Assembly (NCBI RefSeq): GCF_018375725.1
Contig: NZ_JAHACR010000293.1
Span: 1-5,123 of the forward strand
Source: Burkholderia sp.
GTDB taxonomy: Bacteria > Pseudomonadota > Gammaproteobacteria > Burkholderiales > Burkholderiaceae
Reading direction: 5' to 3'
Length of the DNA: 5,123 nucleotides
The stretch's first letter is position 1, and every line of letters starts with the position of its first letter. The translations under genes and the position numbers were made by a program. The notes beneath the pieces were generated by a model, which was given only the letters and a program-made list of their open reading frames with translations, was not told where the DNA came from and ran no database searches. Below are positions 1-5,123 of the stretch, piece after piece.

Positions 1-313
1 GGTGACGGGCGCGGCGATCGGCGCGAGTTCCGACTTCGTGGCGCTCAGCATCGCGACCGGGCTCGTCAAGGCGATCATCGTGATGGTCGGCACGCCGCTC
101 GCGGCGAACTTCATGGGGCTGAAAACGCCGCGTTCCGCGATGATCTTCGGCGGCCTGGCGGGCACCGTGAGCGGCGTCAGCGCGGGGCTCGCCGCGACCG
201 ACCGCCGGCTCGTGCCGTACGGCGCCCTCGTCGCGACGTTCCATACCGGCGTCGGCTGCCTGCTCGGGCCGTCGGTGCTGTTCTTCGCGACGCGCGCCCT
301 TGTCGGCGCGTAA
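1..313 (+). CDS. madM: Malonate transporter subunit MadM (MdcM), C-terminal part, 5' end outside window
   Basis: Seen: an open frame enters from the left edge (first full codon at 2) and stops at TAA 311-313, giving 103 visible residues. The protein is very hydrophobic. Likely membrane segments lie at visible residues about 12-34, 46-66 and 71-100, with a short charged loop (TDRRLVPYG) between the last two. Known: MadM pairs with the small MadL protein to form a malonate/cation symporter in the inner membrane, and full MadM proteins are about 250 residues, so roughly 60% is missing here. Context: it lies directly upstream of mdcA, as in the mdcLMACDEGBH order of Pseudomonas, which strongly supports the call. 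The GTG at position 2 is only an internal valine codon and not the real start. Substrate and counter-ion cannot be read from this fragment and are inferred from family and neighbours. Confidence 0.88.
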   Translation, partial: VTGAAIGASSDFVALSIATGLVKAIIVMVGTPLAANFMGLKTPRSAMIFGGLAGTVSGVSAGLAATDRRLVPYGALVATFHTGVGCLLGPSVLFFATRALVGA

Positions 314-321
314 GGACGCCG

Positions 322-366
322 GCGGCCGTGTCCACGGCGGCCGTATCCACGGCGGCCGTATCCATC
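322..366. repeat. Three-copy 15-base tandem repeat in the madM-mdcA gap
   Basis: Three consecutive 15-base units lie at 322-336, 337-351 and 352-366. The consensus is GCGGCCGTATCCACG. Copy 1 has G for A at its ninth base, and copy 3 ends in ATC instead of ACG. A degenerate continuation (GCGGCGGCC) follows at 367-375. Copies 1 and 2 each contain a small perfect inverted repeat, GCCGT-4 nt-ACGGC, at 325-338 and 340-353; copy 3 breaks the stem. The block starts 8 bases after the madM stop. No T-run follows, so it is not a standard intrinsic terminator. It might affect mRNA stability or readthrough into mdcA, or simply be a slippage-prone minisatellite. Confidence 0.8.
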
Positions 367-422
367 GCGGCGGCCTCTGAGTCGCATCGGACATCATCAT
401 CAATCGGCGTCGGCGGCGGGCA

Positions 423-428
423 TAGAAT
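423..428 (+). promoter_or_regulatory. Possible -10 element of an internal promoter before mdcA
   Basis: TAGAAT at 423-428 differs from the sigma70 -10 consensus TATAAT at one base and lies 34 bases before the mdcA start. It sits in the only AT-richer patch of the gap (about 389-440, including ATCATCATCAATC and GTTAAACC). No good -35 box is found at 16-18 bases upstream; the hexamer at 400-405 (TCAATC) is poor. This is a weak candidate that would give a short leader of about 25-30 bases. The gene may instead depend wholly on a promoter upstream of madL, probably under an MdcR-type LysR activator that is not visible here. Confidence 0.25.
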
Positions 429-451
429 CCCGTTAAACCATGACGCCTGGC

Positions 452-458
452 AGGAGAG
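452..458 (+). promoter_or_regulatory. Ribosome binding site of mdcA
   Basis: AGGAGAG at 452-458, with its GGAG core 6 bases before the ATG at 463. It decides the mdcA start: the same frame is open further upstream to about 328, but that extension has no such site and would translate the tandem repeat. Confidence 0.75.
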
Positions 459-462
459 TTCT

Positions 463-2109
463 ATGACGGGATGGAATCACGCGCGGCGCGCGCGCGATGC
501 ACGGCTCGCAGCCGCCGCGCACCTCGCGACGGGCAAGCGGGTGGATGCGCGCGACGCCGTGGCGTTGCTCGAAACGGTCTTGCAGCCGGGCGACCGGGTC
601 TGCCTCGAAGGCGACAACCAGAAGCAGGCGGACCTGCTGGCGGCGGCGCTGGCCGATGTCGACCCGGGCCGGGTCAACGACCTGCACATGGTGCAGTCCG
701 GCGTCGTATTGCCCGAGCATCTCGACGTATTCGAGCGCGGTATCGCGAAGCGTCTCGATTTCGCGTATTCGGGCCCGCAGTCGCAGCGGATCGCGAAGCT
801 GCTGTTCGGCGGCAAGATCGCGCTGGGCGCGGTGCACACGTACCTGGAGCTGTTCGCGCGCTACTTCATCGACCTCACGCCGCAGGTTGCGCTGATCGCC
901 GCCGTCAGCGCCGATCGCGACGGCAACCTGTACACCGGGCCGAATACCGAGGACACGCCGACCGTCGTCGAGGCGACCGCGTTCAAGGACGGCATCGTGA
1001 TCGCGCAGGTCGACCGCATCGTCGACCGGGTGCCGCGCGTCGACATCCCGGGCGACCGCGTGCATTTCGTCGTCGAGGCCGGACGGCCGTTCTACGTCGA
1101 GCCGCTGTTCACGCGCGATCCGGCCGCGATCACGGAAACGCAGATCCTGACCGCGATGCTCGCGCTGAAGGGCATCTACCAGCCGTACGGCGTCAGGCGG
1201 CTCAATCACGGGATCGGCTTCAACACCGCGGCGATCGAGCTGCTGTTGCCGACCTACGGCGAGAAGCTGGGCCTGAAGGGCAAGGTCGGCACGCACTGGG
1301 CGCTCAATCCGCATCCGACGCTGATTCCGGCGATCGAATCCGGCTGGGTCGAGCAGATCCACTGCTTCGGTTCCGAAGTCGGGATGGACGACTACATCCG
1401 CGCGCGTTCCGACATCTGGTTCACGGGCCCGGACGGCTCGCTGCGCTCGAACCGCGCGTTTTGCCAGACGGCCGGCCTCTACGCGTGCGACATGTTCATC
1501 GGCTCGACGCTGCAGATCGACCTGTCCGGTCATTCGTCGACGGTCACGGCCGAACGCATCGCGGGCTTCGGCGGCGCGCCGAACATGGGCAGCGACGCGC
1601 GTGGCCGGCGTCACCCGAGCGAGCCGTGGCTGAAGGCCGGCCAGGAGGCCGACCCGGATACGCCGGCGGCGCTGCGGCGCGGCCGCAAGCTCGTCGTGCA
1701 GATCGGCGAGACCTTCGGCGACAGAAACGTGCCGATGTTCGTCGAGCGGCTCGACGCGCTGCGCCTCGCGGACAAGCTTCAGCTCGATCTCGCGCCGATA
1801 ATGGTGTACGGCGACGACGTCACGCATATCGTCACCGAGGAGGGCATCGCGAACCTGCTGATGTGCCGCGACAAGGACGAACGCGAGCAGGCGATCCGCG
1901 GTGTCGCGGGCTACACGGAGGTCGGGCGGGGCCGCGACCGGAAGATGGTCGAGCGGCTGCGCGAGCGCGGCGTGATCCGCCGTCCGGAAGATCTCGGCAT
2001 CGATCCGCTCGATGCGGACCGCCGCTGGCTCGCCGCGCGTTCGATCAAGGATCTCGTGCACTGGTCGGGCGGCCTGTATGCGCCGCCTGCCCGGTTCCGC
2101 AACTGGTAA
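463..2109 (+). CDS. mdcA: Malonate decarboxylase alpha subunit MdcA (acetyl-S-ACP:malonate ACP transferase)
   Basis: Role (known for the family): MdcA swaps the acetyl group on the carrier protein MdcC for malonate, giving malonyl-S-MdcC and free acetate. This is the first half of the cytoplasmic decarboxylation cycle. Seen: 548 residues from ATG 463 to TAA 2107-2109, the usual MdcA length of about 550. The N-terminus MTGWNHARRARDARL looks typical. Conserved-looking CoA-transferase-type blocks include NHGIGFNTAAIELLLP from residue 248, HCFGSEVGMDDYI from 300, GFGGAPNMG at 368-376, and YGDDVTHIVTEEGIANLL from 449. The tandem CoA-transferase fold is family knowledge, and I do not assign a catalytic residue. 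Start choice: an in-frame upstream ATG-type extension exists from about 328, but it consists of the repeat-encoded STAAV units and lacks a good ribosome binding site, while ATG 463 has AGGAGAG at the right distance. Only 11 bases separate the stop from mdcC. Confidence 0.96.
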   Translation: MTGWNHARRARDARLAAAAHLATGKRVDARDAVALLETVLQPGDRVCLEGDNQKQADLLAAALADVDPGRVNDLHMVQSGVVLPEHLDVFERGIAKRLDFAYSGPQSQRIAKLLFGGKIALGAVHTYLELFARYFIDLTPQVALIAAVSADRDGNLYTGPNTEDTPTVVEATAFKDGIVIAQVDRIVDRVPRVDIPGDRVHFVVEAGRPFYVEPLFTRDPAAITETQILTAMLALKGIYQPYGVRRLNHGIGFNTAAIELLLPTYGEKLGLKGKVGTHWALNPHPTLIPAIESGWVEQIHCFGSEVGMDDYIRARSDIWFTGPDGSLRSNRAFCQTAGLYACDMFIGSTLQIDLSGHSSTVTAERIAGFGGAPNMGSDARGRRHPSEPWLKAGQEADPDTPAALRRGRKLVVQIGETFGDRNVPMFVERLDALRLADKLQLDLAPIMVYGDDVTHIVTEEGIANLLMCRDKDEREQAIRGVAGYTEVGRGRDRKMVERLRERGVIRRPEDLGIDPLDADRRWLAARSIKDLVHWSGGLYAPPARFRNW

Positions 2110-2120
2110 GGAAGAGGGCA

Positions 2121-2438
2121 ATGGAACAGCTGAGCTATCGCTTCACCGCGCCGGCGCGCGCCAAGGGCGAACTGGCCACGGCGCTCGTCGGCGTGGTCGC
2201 GTCCGGCAATCTGGAAGTGCTCGTCGAACGCGTGCTGCCGGGCAACGATTGCGAAATCGAGATCCGCACCGCAGCGGTCGGCTTCGGCGAAGTCTGGCAG
2301 GCGGTCGTCTCGGACTTCGTCGAACGGCGCCGGCCGGGCGGCCTGAAACTGTCGATCAACGACGGCGGCGCACGGCCGGACATGGTGTCGTTGCGGCTCG
2401 CGCAGGCGGTGCGCGCGATCGAAGGGGAGGCGTCATGA
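2121..2438 (+). CDS. mdcC: Malonate decarboxylase delta subunit MdcC (acyl carrier protein)
   Basis: Role (known): the small carrier protein of the malonate decarboxylase complex. It bears 2'-(5''-phosphoribosyl)-3'-dephospho-CoA on a serine, and acetyl and malonyl groups ride on that arm. Seen: 105 residues starting MEQLSYRFTAPARAKG, about the usual size (near 100). The block GVVASGNLEVLVE (residues 24-36) matches the modification region of the family, so Ser28 is the probable attachment site; this is inferred by similarity to the known MdcC serine. It is not a phosphopantetheine-type ACP, since no DSL motif is present. A purine-rich ribosome binding site (AGGAAG at 2109-2114) overlaps the mdcA stop, 6 bases before the ATG. 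The stop TGA 2436-2438 overlaps the mdcD ATG (ATGA at 2435-2438), so the two are probably translationally coupled. Confidence 0.95.
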   Translation: MEQLSYRFTAPARAKGELATALVGVVASGNLEVLVERVLPGNDCEIEIRTAAVGFGEVWQAVVSDFVERRRPGGLKLSINDGGARPDMVSLRLAQAVRAIEGEAS

Positions 2439-3361
2439 CCGATGTCAGCCACGACGTGCCGCCACGCCGCGCCAACGATGCGAGCTGGTACGAGGCATCC
2501 GCGCGACAGCGGATCGACGGCCTGCTCGATGCGGGCAGCTTCACGGAATTCCTCGGGCCGGCCGAACGGGTGACGAGCCCGCATCTGCCGCTGTTCGGCT
2601 TGCCGCAGCAGTTCGACGACGGCATGGTCGTCGGGCGCGGCCTGCTCGACGGCAAGCCGGTGCTGGTCGCCGCACAGGAAGGCCGCTTCATGGGCGGCGC
2701 GTTCGGCGAGGTCCACGGCGCCAAGCTCACGGGCTTGCTGCGCGCGGCGCGCGAACTCGGCGCGATGCCGGTGCTGATCCTGTTCGATACCGGCGGCGTG
2801 CGGTTGCAGGAAGCCAATGCGGGCGAGCTGGCGATCGCCGAGATCATGCGTGCGCTCGTCGATGCGCGTGCGGCGGGCGTGCCCGTGATCGGCCTGATCG
2901 GCGGACGCTCGGGCTGCTACGGCGGCGGCGGCTTGCTCGCCGCGTGCTGTTCGGCGCTGGCCGTGTCGGAGCAGGGGCGCATCAGCGTGTCCGGGCCGGA
3001 AGTGATCGAGACCCATCGCGGCGTCGACGAGTTCGATGCGAAGGACCGCGCGCTCATCTGGCGCACGATGGGCGGCAAGCACCGGCGGCTGATCGGCAGC
3101 GCGGACCGCTATGTCGCGGATACGCCGTCCGCGTTCCGTGCGGCGGCGCTCGAGCTGACCGGCCGCGCACCGGTGGCGTTCGATGCCGCGATGTTGCGAG
3201 CCGAACAGGCGCGCCTCGAAATGCGCGTCGCCCGGTTCGGCGCGTGCGACGATGCGCTCGACGTCTGGCGCGCGCTCGGCGCGCCGGATCCCGGCGCGAT
3301 TCCCGGCATGCCGGACGACGCATTCGTCGCGCTGGCCGCCCAACTCCAGGAGCCGGTATGA
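2435..3361 (+). CDS. mdcD: Malonate decarboxylase beta subunit MdcD (malonyl-S-ACP decarboxylase)
   Basis: Role (known): with the gamma subunit it decarboxylates malonyl-S-MdcC to acetyl-S-MdcC and CO2 in the cytoplasm. It belongs to the carboxyltransferase/crotonase-like superfamily, related to AccD and to biotin-dependent decarboxylases. Seen: 308 residues. After an N-terminal part with WYEASARQRIDGLLDAGSF (18-36) come GRFMGGAFGEVHGAKL (83-98), DTGGVRLQEANAGE (118-131) and the glycine-rich GGRSGCYGGGG (156-166). The last is the kind of loop that forms an oxyanion hole in this superfamily. No four-cysteine zinc motif of the AccD type is seen at the N-terminus. Start: ATG 2435 with GGGGAGG at 2424-2430 and a 4-base spacer; it shares ATGA with the mdcC stop. 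Oddity: the gene ends in ATGA (3358-3361), as if another gene began there, yet mdcE starts only 114 bases later. Confidence 0.95.
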   Translation: MTDVSHDVPPRRANDASWYEASARQRIDGLLDAGSFTEFLGPAERVTSPHLPLFGLPQQFDDGMVVGRGLLDGKPVLVAAQEGRFMGGAFGEVHGAKLTGLLRAARELGAMPVLILFDTGGVRLQEANAGELAIAEIMRALVDARAAGVPVIGLIGGRSGCYGGGGLLAACCSALAVSEQGRISVSGPEVIETHRGVDEFDAKDRALIWRTMGGKHRRLIGSADRYVADTPSAFRAAALELTGRAPVAFDAAMLRAEQARLEMRVARFGACDDALDVWRALGAPDPGAIPGMPDDAFVALAAQLQEPV

Positions 3362-3489
3362 GACGACTTCCCCATTCACTTCGTGCGCGCTCCGCAAAAG
3401 GGGCGGCCGCCTGCATTTCGCCGGTCTCCCGAAGGGATGGCTTGCGGGGCATGATCCAGTCCGCCGGGAGGCAGCATGACACTCGATGA
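3358..3489 (+). other. Doubtful 43-codon ORF bridging the mdcD-mdcE gap
   Basis: An ATG at 3358 overlaps the mdcD stop (ATGA) and has a good ribosome binding site, AGGAG at 3348-3352, 5 bases upstream. The frame runs to TGA 3487-3489, overlapping the mdcE start by 14 bases. The product begins MRRLPHSLRARSAKG, is basic and has no recognisable motif. Its third codon positions are much less GC-rich than those of the neighbours, at least over the first 14 codons, which argues against a real gene in this frame. The frame one base behind mdcD's (+1) reads ETTSPFTSCALRKRGG onward and ends at TGA 3477-3479, itself overlapping the mdcE ATG. That frame has no start codon of its own. The region may be a decayed or frameshifted small gene, a leader that couples mdcD to mdcE, or plain spacer. 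Confidence 0.2.
3466..3471 (+). promoter_or_regulatory. Ribosome binding site of mdcE
   Basis: GGGAGG at 3466-3471, 4 bases before ATG 3476. It fixes the mdcE start: the mdcE frame is closed upstream by TGA at 3452-3454, and no other start codon lies between. Confidence 0.7.
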
Positions 3490-4183
3490 AGTCCTCGCCT
3501 CGCTGTTTCCGCGCGGCCATGCGGTCGCGCGCGATGGCGGCCTGCTGTCCGGCCACGCGGAGCTGGCCGGCACACGGATCGACGTGATCGGCGTCGCCGA
3601 CCGCTTGCCGTTCGGCATCGACGAGGCGTTGCGGTTGGCGTCGCATGTGATCGAGACGATCGAACGCGGCTATGCTTCGCCGATCCTCGTGCTCGTCGAC
3701 AGCGACAGCCAGCGGATGAGCAAACGCGACGAATTGCTCGGCCTGAATGAAGGCTTGTCGCATCTCGCGAAATGCCTGCTGCATGCGGACATGGCCGGGC
3801 ATCGGACGATCGGTCTGCTGTACGGCCACACCGCTGCCGGCGCGTTCATCGCCACCGCGCTTGCGACGCGCACGCTGCTTGCGCTGCCGGGTGCCGAGCC
3901 GGAGGTGATGGATCTGCCGTCGATGGCGCGCGTGACGAAGCTGCCGCTCGACGTGTTGCAGGAAAAGGCGCGGACGACGCCCGTGTTTGCGCCGGGCCTC
4001 GACAATCTCGCCAGGATGGGCGCGGTCGATGCGGTGCTCGATCCGGCGCGCGGGCTCGATGCGCAGGTCGCCGAATGGCTCGACAAGCCGGCCGACCGTA
4101 TCGACCGGCGTGCCGCCCGCGGCCGCCCGGTCGCCGCCGATGTCGCCCAGCGCGTGTATGAGCATGCCCTTGCCGCACGGTAA
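3476..4183 (+). CDS. mdcE: Malonate decarboxylase gamma subunit MdcE
   Basis: Role (known): partner of MdcD; the beta-gamma complex decarboxylates malonyl-S-MdcC. Seen: 235 residues. Family-like blocks are VLVDSDSQRMSKRDELLGLN (72-91), which corresponds to the VDVxSQ..GRREE region of other gamma subunits, then AGHRTIGLLYGHTAAGAF (107-124), where the usual form is SGAF after a glycine. After these come LPSMARVTKLPLDVL and, near the C-terminus, ARMGAVDAVLDP. The fold is crotonase-like. It is shorter than the roughly 260-270 residues I recall for Klebsiella and Pseudomonas MdcE, and its N-terminal third is divergent. A missing N-terminus is unlikely because an in-frame stop sits 22 bases before the ATG. 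The 3' end overlaps the mdcG start by 26 bases. The identification rests on position and these motifs and is firm; the subtype is less certain. Confidence 0.92.
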   Translation: MTLDEVLASLFPRGHAVARDGGLLSGHAELAGTRIDVIGVADRLPFGIDEALRLASHVIETIERGYASPILVLVDSDSQRMSKRDELLGLNEGLSHLAKCLLHADMAGHRTIGLLYGHTAAGAFIATALATRTLLALPGAEPEVMDLPSMARVTKLPLDVLQEKARTTPVFAPGLDNLARMGAVDAVLDPARGLDAQVAEWLDKPADRIDRRAARGRPVAADVAQRVYEHALAAR

Positions 4184-4829
4184 GGCGACGCTGCGCCGTC
4201 ATACCCTCGTGACGTTGACCGCAGCGGGGTGGGCGGCGCTGCTCACGGGAGACGGAGCGCTCGCGGACGAGCCGCTGGCCCATGTCTGGGCGGCGCGCGG
4301 CTGGCCGCTTGTCGTGAGACGCGCGAGACCGGACGAAACCGGCATGCCGCTCGGCATGCCGCTGCCGCCGTCGGCGGGCAAGCGGCGCATCGCGCTGAAC
4401 GTCGAAGCTGGTTCGATCGACGCGGTCTGCGAGCCGCCGGCGTTCGCCGACACGATCGGCGCCGCGCCCTCCGCATGGCGGCAGCCGCTGCGCGAACTGC
4501 ACGCGCTCGGCGAGCAATGCGATGTGCAGGGCCGCGTGTTCGGCGGCCTCGCATGGCAGACACTGACCGGCGAACCGTACCTGACCGGGACATCCGATCT
4601 TGACGTGTTCTACCCGCTGCCGACCGCCGCGCAGGCCGCACGGTTGCTCGACGGCATTGCGGCGATCGACGCGCGCGGGCCGATGCGCGTCGACGGCGAA
4701 TTGCTGCGTACCGACGGCGCGGGCGTCAATTGGCGCGAACTGCATGCCGGGCTGCCCGACGTCGCGGTCAAGACGGCGGACGGCGTGATGCTGTGTGCGG
4801 CCGGCGATTTCATCGGAGGCGCGCGATGA
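4158..4829 (+). CDS. mdcG: Phosphoribosyl-dephospho-CoA transferase MdcG (malonate decarboxylase holo-ACP synthase)
   Basis: Role (known): transfers the phosphoribosyl-dephospho-CoA group from the triphosphate precursor made by MdcB to the serine of apo-MdcC, releasing pyrophosphate. This makes the carrier active. Seen: 223 residues, close to the family size of about 210. RRHTLV near the N-terminus corresponds to the usual start of the family. GWPLVVRRARPDE follows, then a nucleotidyltransferase-type motif GTSDLDVF (144-151), in which Asp147 and Asp149 are the expected metal-binding pair. A tandem GMPLGMPL lies at 62-69. Start is uncertain: ATG 4158 or ATG 4164, both inside the end of mdcE and both with a poor ribosome binding site, so translation is probably coupled to mdcE. 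A later start would remove the conserved RRHTLV block. The stop TGA 4827-4829 overlaps the mdcB ATG. Confidence 0.92.
   Translation: MSMPLPHGKATLRRHTLVTLTAAGWAALLTGDGALADEPLAHVWAARGWPLVVRRARPDETGMPLGMPLPPSAGKRRIALNVEAGSIDAVCEPPAFADTIGAAPSAWRQPLRELHALGEQCDVQGRVFGGLAWQTLTGEPYLTGTSDLDVFYPLPTAAQAARLLDGIAAIDARGPMRVDGELLRTDGAGVNWRELHAGLPDVAVKTADGVMLCAAGDFIGGAR
4341..4364 (+). repeat. Two-copy 12-base tandem repeat inside mdcG
   Basis: GGCATGCCGCTC (4341-4352) is followed directly by GGCATGCCGCTG (4353-4364), differing only at the last base. It is in frame and encodes GMPL twice (MdcG residues 62-69). It keeps the reading frame and may be an old slippage duplication or a conserved loop. Confidence 0.75.
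4815..4819 (+). promoter_or_regulatory. Ribosome binding site of mdcB
   Basis: GGAGG at 4815-4819, within the last codons of mdcG and 6 bases before the mdcB ATG at 4826. It supports that start over any later one. Confidence 0.7.
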
Positions 4830-5123
4830 GCCGGGCCGCGCGGCGGGCGTGGCCGGGGCAGCAATACGACGAGACCGGGCGCATCGCCGCGCTGGCGGAA
4901 CACAGCCTGCTGCTCGAAATCGGAACCTTTCCGAAACCGGGGCTTGTCAGCCATGTCGATCCGGGCAGCCACACCGATATGGATGCGTCGACGTTTGCGC
5001 GCAGCGCGGCGGCGCTGCGCCCGTATTTCGCGGAACTGGCCGACGCGGGCGCGCGCGATGCGGAGATGTCTGTACTGCGCAAGATCGGCCTGCGCGCCGA
5101 GCACGCGATGCTCGCGGCGACCG
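4826..5123 (+). CDS. mdcB: Triphosphoribosyl-dephospho-CoA synthase MdcB, N-terminal part, cut by window end
   Basis: Role (known): CitG-family enzyme that joins ATP and 3'-dephospho-CoA to give 2'-(5''-triphosphoribosyl)-3'-dephospho-CoA and adenine. The product is the prosthetic-group precursor that MdcG places on MdcC. Seen: ATG 4826 shares ATGA with the mdcG stop, and the frame stays open to the right edge, giving 99 codons plus one base, about a third of the usual 280-300 residues. The CitG/MdcB signature is clear: EHSLLLEIGTFPKPGLVSHV (residues 25-44), then DPGSHTDMDASTFARSAAAL (45-64). TFPKPGLV with the downstream GSHTDMD is the family hallmark. The N-terminal 14 residues are basic and variable. 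Next in the order one expects mdcH, the malonyltransferase that primes the carrier. Confidence 0.93.
   Translation, partial: MSRAARRAWPGQQYDETGRIAALAEHSLLLEIGTFPKPGLVSHVDPGSHTDMDASTFARSAAALRPYFAELADAGARDAEMSVLRKIGLRAEHAMLAAT

Noticed and set aside
314..375. Intrinsic terminator after madM
   Set aside because: The hairpins have only 5-base stems and no T-run follows them.
328..462. N-terminal extension of MdcA by 45 residues
   Set aside because: The extension would translate the tandem repeat into STAAV units and has no good ribosome binding site, while ATG 463 has one and gives the expected N-terminus.
471..2120. Long plus-strand frame through mdcA that joins mdcC
   Set aside because: Its product before 2121 is Arg/Ala-rich out-of-frame sequence. 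Only the part from ATG 2121 is the real MdcC.
433..2121. 562-codon open frame on the minus strand opposite mdcA
   Set aside because: Its composition (rich in Arg, Asp, Ala, Val, Gln, His) is typical of an antisense shadow of a GC-rich gene. The plus-strand frame is a clear MdcA.
2012..2434. Upstream extension of mdcD
   Set aside because: Out-of-frame Arg-rich sequence overlapping mdcA and mdcC. ATG 2435 has a strong ribosome binding site and an ATGA junction.
3393..3416. GGCGGCCGCC palindrome region in the mdcD-mdcE gap as terminator or operator
   Set aside because: The palindrome is short with no loop and no T-run, and such GC palindromes are expected by chance at this GC content.
2135..4165. 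676-codon open frame on the minus strand spanning mdcC, mdcD and mdcE
   Set aside because: It runs antisense across three recognised genes and their gap, has no recognisable domain, and its length is explained by high GC.
1..5123. tRNA or rRNA genes, CRISPR arrays, insertion sequences, integration sites
   Set aside because: None seen. The window is almost wholly filled by collinear mdc genes with even composition and shows no sign of a mobile element.

Overview
The window is a compact, high-GC stretch with all genes on the plus strand. It carries most of a biotin-independent malonate decarboxylase operon. GC bias at third codon positions is strong, gene overlaps are tight (ATGA and longer), and the protein sequences look like those of a Burkholderia-type betaproteobacterium; the genus is inferred from style and not proven. 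The gene order madM-mdcA-mdcC-mdcD-mdcE-mdcG-mdcB matches the mdcLMACDEGBH order known from Pseudomonas. By that comparison, madL (mdcL) should lie just left of the window and mdcH just right of it.

Layout: 1-313 is the C-terminal end of the malonate transporter subunit MadM. 314-462 is a 149-base gap holding a three-copy 15-base tandem repeat with small hairpins, a possible weak promoter and the mdcA ribosome binding site. 463-2109 is mdcA (alpha, ACP transferase). 2121-2438 is mdcC (delta, acyl carrier protein). 2435-3361 is mdcD (beta, carboxy-lyase). 3362-3475 is an unusual 114-base gap with a doubtful small ORF. 3476-4183 is mdcE (gamma). 4158-4829 is mdcG (prosthetic-group transferase). 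4826-5123 is the 5' third of mdcB (prosthetic-group precursor synthase), which runs off the window.

How the genes work together: MadLM imports malonate. MdcA exchanges the acetyl group on the MdcC carrier for malonate, releasing acetate. The MdcD/MdcE complex decarboxylates malonyl-S-MdcC to acetyl-S-MdcC and CO2, which closes the cycle. MdcB makes triphosphoribosyl-dephospho-CoA, and MdcG attaches it to a serine of MdcC (probably Ser28). The result is growth on malonate through acetate.

This is a known pathway and I see no new system in it. The points worth a second look are the mdcD-mdcE gap, with ATGA junctions at both edges that belong to different frames; the repeat and hairpin block before mdcA; the short, divergent MdcE; and the SD-poor overlapping start of mdcG.
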